From Leucothrix mucor (GTDB taxonomy: Bacteria; Pseudomonadota; Gammaproteobacteria; Thiotrichales; Thiotrichaceae), in NCBI GenBank assembly GCA_015662325.1, contig DQUJ01000269.1:1-7582 (forward strand): 7,582 nt of DNA. The letters are read 5' to 3'. The position numbers and the translations under genes are program-made. The notes beneath the pieces are model-generated. The model had not been told where the DNA came from, made no database searches, and saw nothing but the letters and a program-made list of their open reading frames with translations. Position 1 is the first letter of the stretch. Every line of letters starts with the position of its first letter. This document shows positions 5,315-7,582 of the stretch, in pieces.

Positions 5315-6604
5315 TTATTTAAGCTGAAATACGGGGTCAAGAATTAATGCCCGTACCATGCGTCTTTTACCCGGAGTAGTGGGCAAAGGTAATACAGGGG
5401 CAAGTGGCAATAGCCAGTCAACTACCTCTTTTCCACTTATATTAGGTAAATAAGATTGTACTTTGGCAGAAGCTCGGCTGTGTCTTGTCAGCTTTGTTAA
5501 AAGGGAGGTACGTACCAATAAAGTTTGCGTATCAATCCATGCTTTTCCGCCATCCCAGCCTTTAACGGTGGGTGGGTCAAATAAATCTTGACCCAGTAGC
5601 TGGGTGATATGGACTAATTCAGCATCGGGTAATTTAGGAAATGGCAATGCACGTAATGTGCCGACCACTAAATCAATCGGTGATTTTGTAAGAGTGCCTT
5701 TGTATTTCGCAGACCAAAAAGCATCACTATTTAAGACTTCAGATAATAATGTTTTTATATTGTAATTTGATTTACGAAAAACAACTCCCCACTGTCGAAT
5801 AATACGTGGGTCTGGATGCGCATCAGAAATAAATTCTCGCCAAAATTTTTCGGCAATATATTCAGCAGTACGTGGTTTTTCTAAAATAATGTCGATGATT
5901 TGATCACCAGAGAATGAGCCACTACGCCCCATAAATTTAACACGTCTATTGTCATGTTTAGAGGCGGTGTAAGTATAAACACCACGGCTACGGTTTACCC
6001 CCCAGCCTGTAAACGCAATAGCAGCGGCTTTAACATCGGATTCGCTGTAATGGCCTCTGCCAATGGTGAATAATTCTAATAACTCACGCGCAAAGTTCTC
6101 GTTTGGACTGCCTTTAACATTATCATTACCATCAAGATAGATAAGCATTGCAGGGTCTCGTGCAATATCATGTAATAACGAACGGTAATTGCCCATTGCC
6201 CTGCGACGCAATAATTGGTTTTGTAAATACATCAACTTAGGTTGCTGTACTTTTTCTAATGATGATGTGAAATGGTTGTGCCAAAATAGCGTCATGTGTT
6301 CATTAACGGGTGCTTTAGTACGTAAAAGATGTAACATCCACCAGCGTTTTAAACGTACGCCTTCTATTTGCATCATTTTACGGGCGCGCTTTTTACCTAA
6401 GCCGCTTTGTGTACTCATGCGATTTACGTTTGCCCACGGCGTGAGTCTAGGTAGAGGTGGTGTTCGTAAAGAACCCGGTTTTAACAAGATATTAATAGCA
6501 TCTCGTCTGCTTTTTCCTTCTAATCCCTTTATTCCCCCCAGCTCTTGACCTAACGCAGTTCGAGTCACTAGATGCCGTGTGTCTGAAAAATTGAGCCTTC
6601 CCAT
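5315..6604 (-). CDS. DUF1800 family protein
   Basis: This 429-residue protein belongs to the DUF1800 family, of unknown biochemical function. Recognisable features in order are RHLVTRTALG (10-19), FWHNHF (107-112), YLDGNDN (156-162), PNENFARELLELFTIG (167-182), YSESDVKAAAIAFTGW (186-201), TKSPIDLVVGTLRAL (306-320) and DLFDPPTVKGWDGGKAW (340-356). All are hallmarks of the family. Unlike its partner it shows no signal peptide: the N-terminus is polar and reaches the family domain at once. A good AGGAA ribosome-binding site (6610-6614) lies 5 bases before the ATG. It is the first gene of a probable two-gene operon with the DUF1501 gene. Many Arg and Lys residues give it a basic character. Confidence 0.9.
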   Translation of the reverse strand: MGRLNFSDTRHLVTRTALGQELGGIKGLEGKSRRDAINILLKPGSLRTPPLPRLTPWANVNRMSTQSGLGKKRARKMMQIEGVRLKRWWMLHLLRTKAPVNEHMTLFWHNHFTSSLEKVQQPKLMYLQNQLLRRRAMGNYRSLLHDIARDPAMLIYLDGNDNVKGSPNENFARELLELFTIGRGHYSESDVKAAAIAFTGWGVNRSRGVYTYTASKHDNRRVKFMGRSGSFSGDQIIDIILEKPRTAEYIAEKFWREFISDAHPDPRIIRQWGVVFRKSNYNIKTLLSEVLNSDAFWSAKYKGTLTKSPIDLVVGTLRALPFPKLPDAELVHITQLLGQDLFDPPTVKGWDGGKAWIDTQTLLVRTSLLTKLTRHSRASAKVQSYLPNISGKEVVDWLLPLAPVLPLPTTPGKRRMVRALILDPVFQLK

Positions 6605-6787
6605 GTAAATTCCTATCTCTATCCCCTGTTGTCACACTTATAATTGAGCAATTAAAGTCATTATAGATGTAACAGGATTTTTATTGTTATTATTTTGATG
6701 GTTAGTTTTTATACAATACATGTTTGCGTATGAAGAGAGTCTGAATGAGCGAATTAACCTTTGGTCATTCTGACGAGCGGCGCATAA

Positions 6788-6815
6788 ATTATACTAAATT
6801 CACCTTGATAATCAA
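6788..6815 (-). promoter_or_regulatory. Candidate promoter for the DUF1800-DUF1501 operon
   Basis: On the minus strand TTGATT (6810-6815) precedes a perfect TATAAT (6788-6793) with a 16-base spacer. It would leave a leader of about 175 bases before the DUF1800 start. Another TATAAT at 6660-6665 is closer to the gene but lacks a good -35. On the plus strand TATACT (6790-6795) overlaps the same box and could serve the divergent gene at 6827, with a weak TTCTGA (6768-6773) 16 bases upstream. Confidence 0.35.
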
Positions 6816-6816
6816 G
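6804..6816. promoter_or_regulatory. Perfect palindrome CTTGATAATCAAG, possible operator
   Basis: CTTGAT and ATCAAG form perfect arms around one A. The site ends 10 bases before the ATG at 6827 and covers the -35 of the minus-strand promoter candidate, a position suited to control either divergent gene. The half-sites look like FNR half-sites, but FNR needs four bases between TTGAT and ATCAA and here there is one. Confidence 0.3.
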
Positions 6817-6826
6817 TGTCAGCTCT

Positions 6827-7156
6827 ATGAAACCAGACAATAGTCAAGCCATAAAAACCCAAGATATTGATAACCTCGAGAAAGAGCTTTTTGATTTTTC
6901 TCAAAGATGGAGAGTGGAACAGTCGATAAGAACCAATAAATGGCGAAAAATGCTTCTTTCTGGTTTTGTAGCGACCTTATTAATAGGGTTTTTATTTCCT
7001 TTGTTTTGGTGGGTTGGCATCATGTTCATTGCATATTCGGCTGGATCATTATTTATGATCATTGATCAAGAAGCCAAAACAACGACGCAAATTCTTGAGC
7101 ATAAAAACCAGTTAAAATTAGCACGATTACTGATTAAATATGATACGACTCTGTGA
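6827..7156 (+). CDS. Small two-helix membrane protein, function unknown
   Basis: I do not recognise this 109-residue protein. It has a charged N-terminal segment of about 42 residues that looks helical or coiled (NLEKELFDFSQRWRVEQ, 16-32). Two hydrophobic segments follow, at about 43-61 (LLSGFVATLLIGFLF) and 62-79 (WVGIMFIAYSAGSLFMII), joined by a very short turn. The C-terminal tail is a polar helix (DQEAKTTTQILEHKNQLKLARLL). With a short turn both tails should face the same side, probably the cytoplasm. No Shine-Dalgarno is evident before the ATG, but the codon pattern and the membrane layout support a real gene. It converges on the response-regulator gene with an 11-bp gap. Confidence 0.65.
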   Translation: MKPDNSQAIKTQDIDNLEKELFDFSQRWRVEQSIRTNKWRKMLLSGFVATLLIGFLFPLFWWVGIMFIAYSAGSLFMIIDQEAKTTTQILEHKNQLKLARLLIKYDTTL

Positions 7157-7167
7157 TTGCTTAGGAT

Positions 7168-7582
7168 CTAAAGCAAACCTTGTTTATAAGCACTTTGCAC
7201 CGCAGCTGTTCTATTGCTCGCATCTAAAATGCGAAATATGTCATGTAAATGAGCCTTTACAGTATTTGCCGAAATACAAAGTTCGTGTGCGATTTGTTTG
7301 TTTAACAGCCCTTGGGATAACAATAGCAATACTTCCTGCTGTCTTGTGGTTACTTTTATTTGCGATGACTTGTTCTGCGGCTCTTGGTAAGGCATATATA
7401 TATCACCGCCAAGCACCGTTTTTATAGCCGTTAATAGAACCCTGCTGTCACTCGTTTTTGATACGAAACCAGCAGCACCTCTGGATAGAGCAGTTCCCAT
7501 TGCTGATGTTCCTTCTGTTGAGGAAATCATTAAAACAGGCGACTCTACATTTAATTTTTGTAGTTTTTCTAACAAAGAATAG
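7168..7582 (-). CDS. NarL/FixJ-type response regulator, partial
   Basis: The frame is open to the window edge, so the N-terminal part, including the phosphorylated Asp, lies outside. The 137 visible residues begin with the end of a receiver domain: LLEKLQKLNVESPVLMISS, then AAGFVSKTS with the conserved receiver Lys, then VLLTAIKTVLGGDIYMP. A LuxR-type helix-turn-helix follows: TTRQQEVLLLLSQGLLNKQI, then AHELCISANTVKAHLHDIF and a terminal RTAAVQSAYKQGLL. This is a DNA-binding regulator answering to a sensor kinase not seen here; its target cannot be told. A TTG at 7573-7575 could be mistaken for the start, but upstream codons (Tyr-Ser) fit continuing receiver sequence. Its end is 11 bp from the convergent membrane-protein gene. 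Confidence 0.9.
   Translation of the reverse strand, partial: YSLLEKLQKLNVESPVLMISSTEGTSAMGTALSRGAAGFVSKTSDSRVLLTAIKTVLGGDIYMPYQEPQNKSSQIKVTTRQQEVLLLLSQGLLNKQIAHELCISANTVKAHLHDIFRILDASNRTAAVQSAYKQGLL

Noticed and set aside
6189..6548. Plus-strand frame of 119 residues
   Set aside because: It is antisense to the conserved N-terminal half of the DUF1800 gene and has many Cys, Arg and Leu residues with no family resemblance.
6805..6815. FNR box
   Set aside because: TTGAT and ATCAA are separated by one base rather than the four required by FNR.
7140..7427. Plus-strand frame of 95 residues with a hydrophobic stretch
   Set aside because: It lies antisense to the conserved helix-turn-helix region of the response regulator and overlaps the end of the membrane-protein gene; the response-regulator frame matches a known family throughout.
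7573..7575. TTG as the true start of the response regulator
   Set aside because: The visible sequence begins in the middle of a receiver domain and the frame stays open to the window edge, so this is an internal Leu codon.

Overview
The window looks like part of a gammaproteobacterial chromosome of low to moderate GC. This rests on a ZnuABC zinc importer with znuA divergent from znuCB, an SseB-family protein, a decayed entericidin-type lipoprotein gene, and palindromic repeats with GTAGGTTGGTGCTGAG / CGAAGCCCAAC arms. Repeats of this kind occur, from memory, in aquatic gammaproteobacteria. A Thiotrichales or Piscirickettsiaceae-like marine lineage would fit, but the genus cannot be fixed from this sequence.

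Layout. Positions 1-475 hold no intact gene. They carry a frameshifted entericidin-like lipoprotein pseudogene (17-149), one palindromic repeat (266-361) and an AT-rich perfect palindrome (436-452). On the minus strand follow sseB (476-1246) and znuA (1328-2356). On the plus strand follow znuC (2355-3179) and znuB (3172-3951), which overlap by 8 bp. A second copy of the repeat, in the opposite orientation, lies at 3984-4075 between the convergent ends of znuB and the next gene. On the minus strand, a DUF1800 gene (5315-6604) is followed by a DUF1501 gene with a Tat-like signal (4120-5250), a widespread pair of unknown function. A 222-bp intergenic region separates the DUF1800 gene from a divergent gene for a 109-residue two-helix membrane protein (6827-7156). 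That gene converges on a NarL/FixJ-type response regulator (7168 to the window edge) whose N-terminal part lies outside the window.

How the genes work together. ZnuA captures periplasmic zinc, ZnuB forms the permease and ZnuC powers uptake. ZnuA has a long His/Glu/Ser-rich loop and ZnuC has a His/Cys-rich C-terminal tail, so metal-binding stretches are predicted on both sides of the membrane. In the most likely gene models the znuA and znuC start codons overlap on opposite strands within one CATG, so the control region must lie inside the coding sequences. The DUF1800 and DUF1501 genes probably form one transcript. Only the DUF1501 product shows an export signal.

I see no clearly new multi-gene system. 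The points most worth following are the zero-length znuA/znuC divergent junction, the inverted repeat pair around the sseB-znuACB block, the decayed entericidin gene, and the uncharacterised DUF1800/DUF1501 pair.
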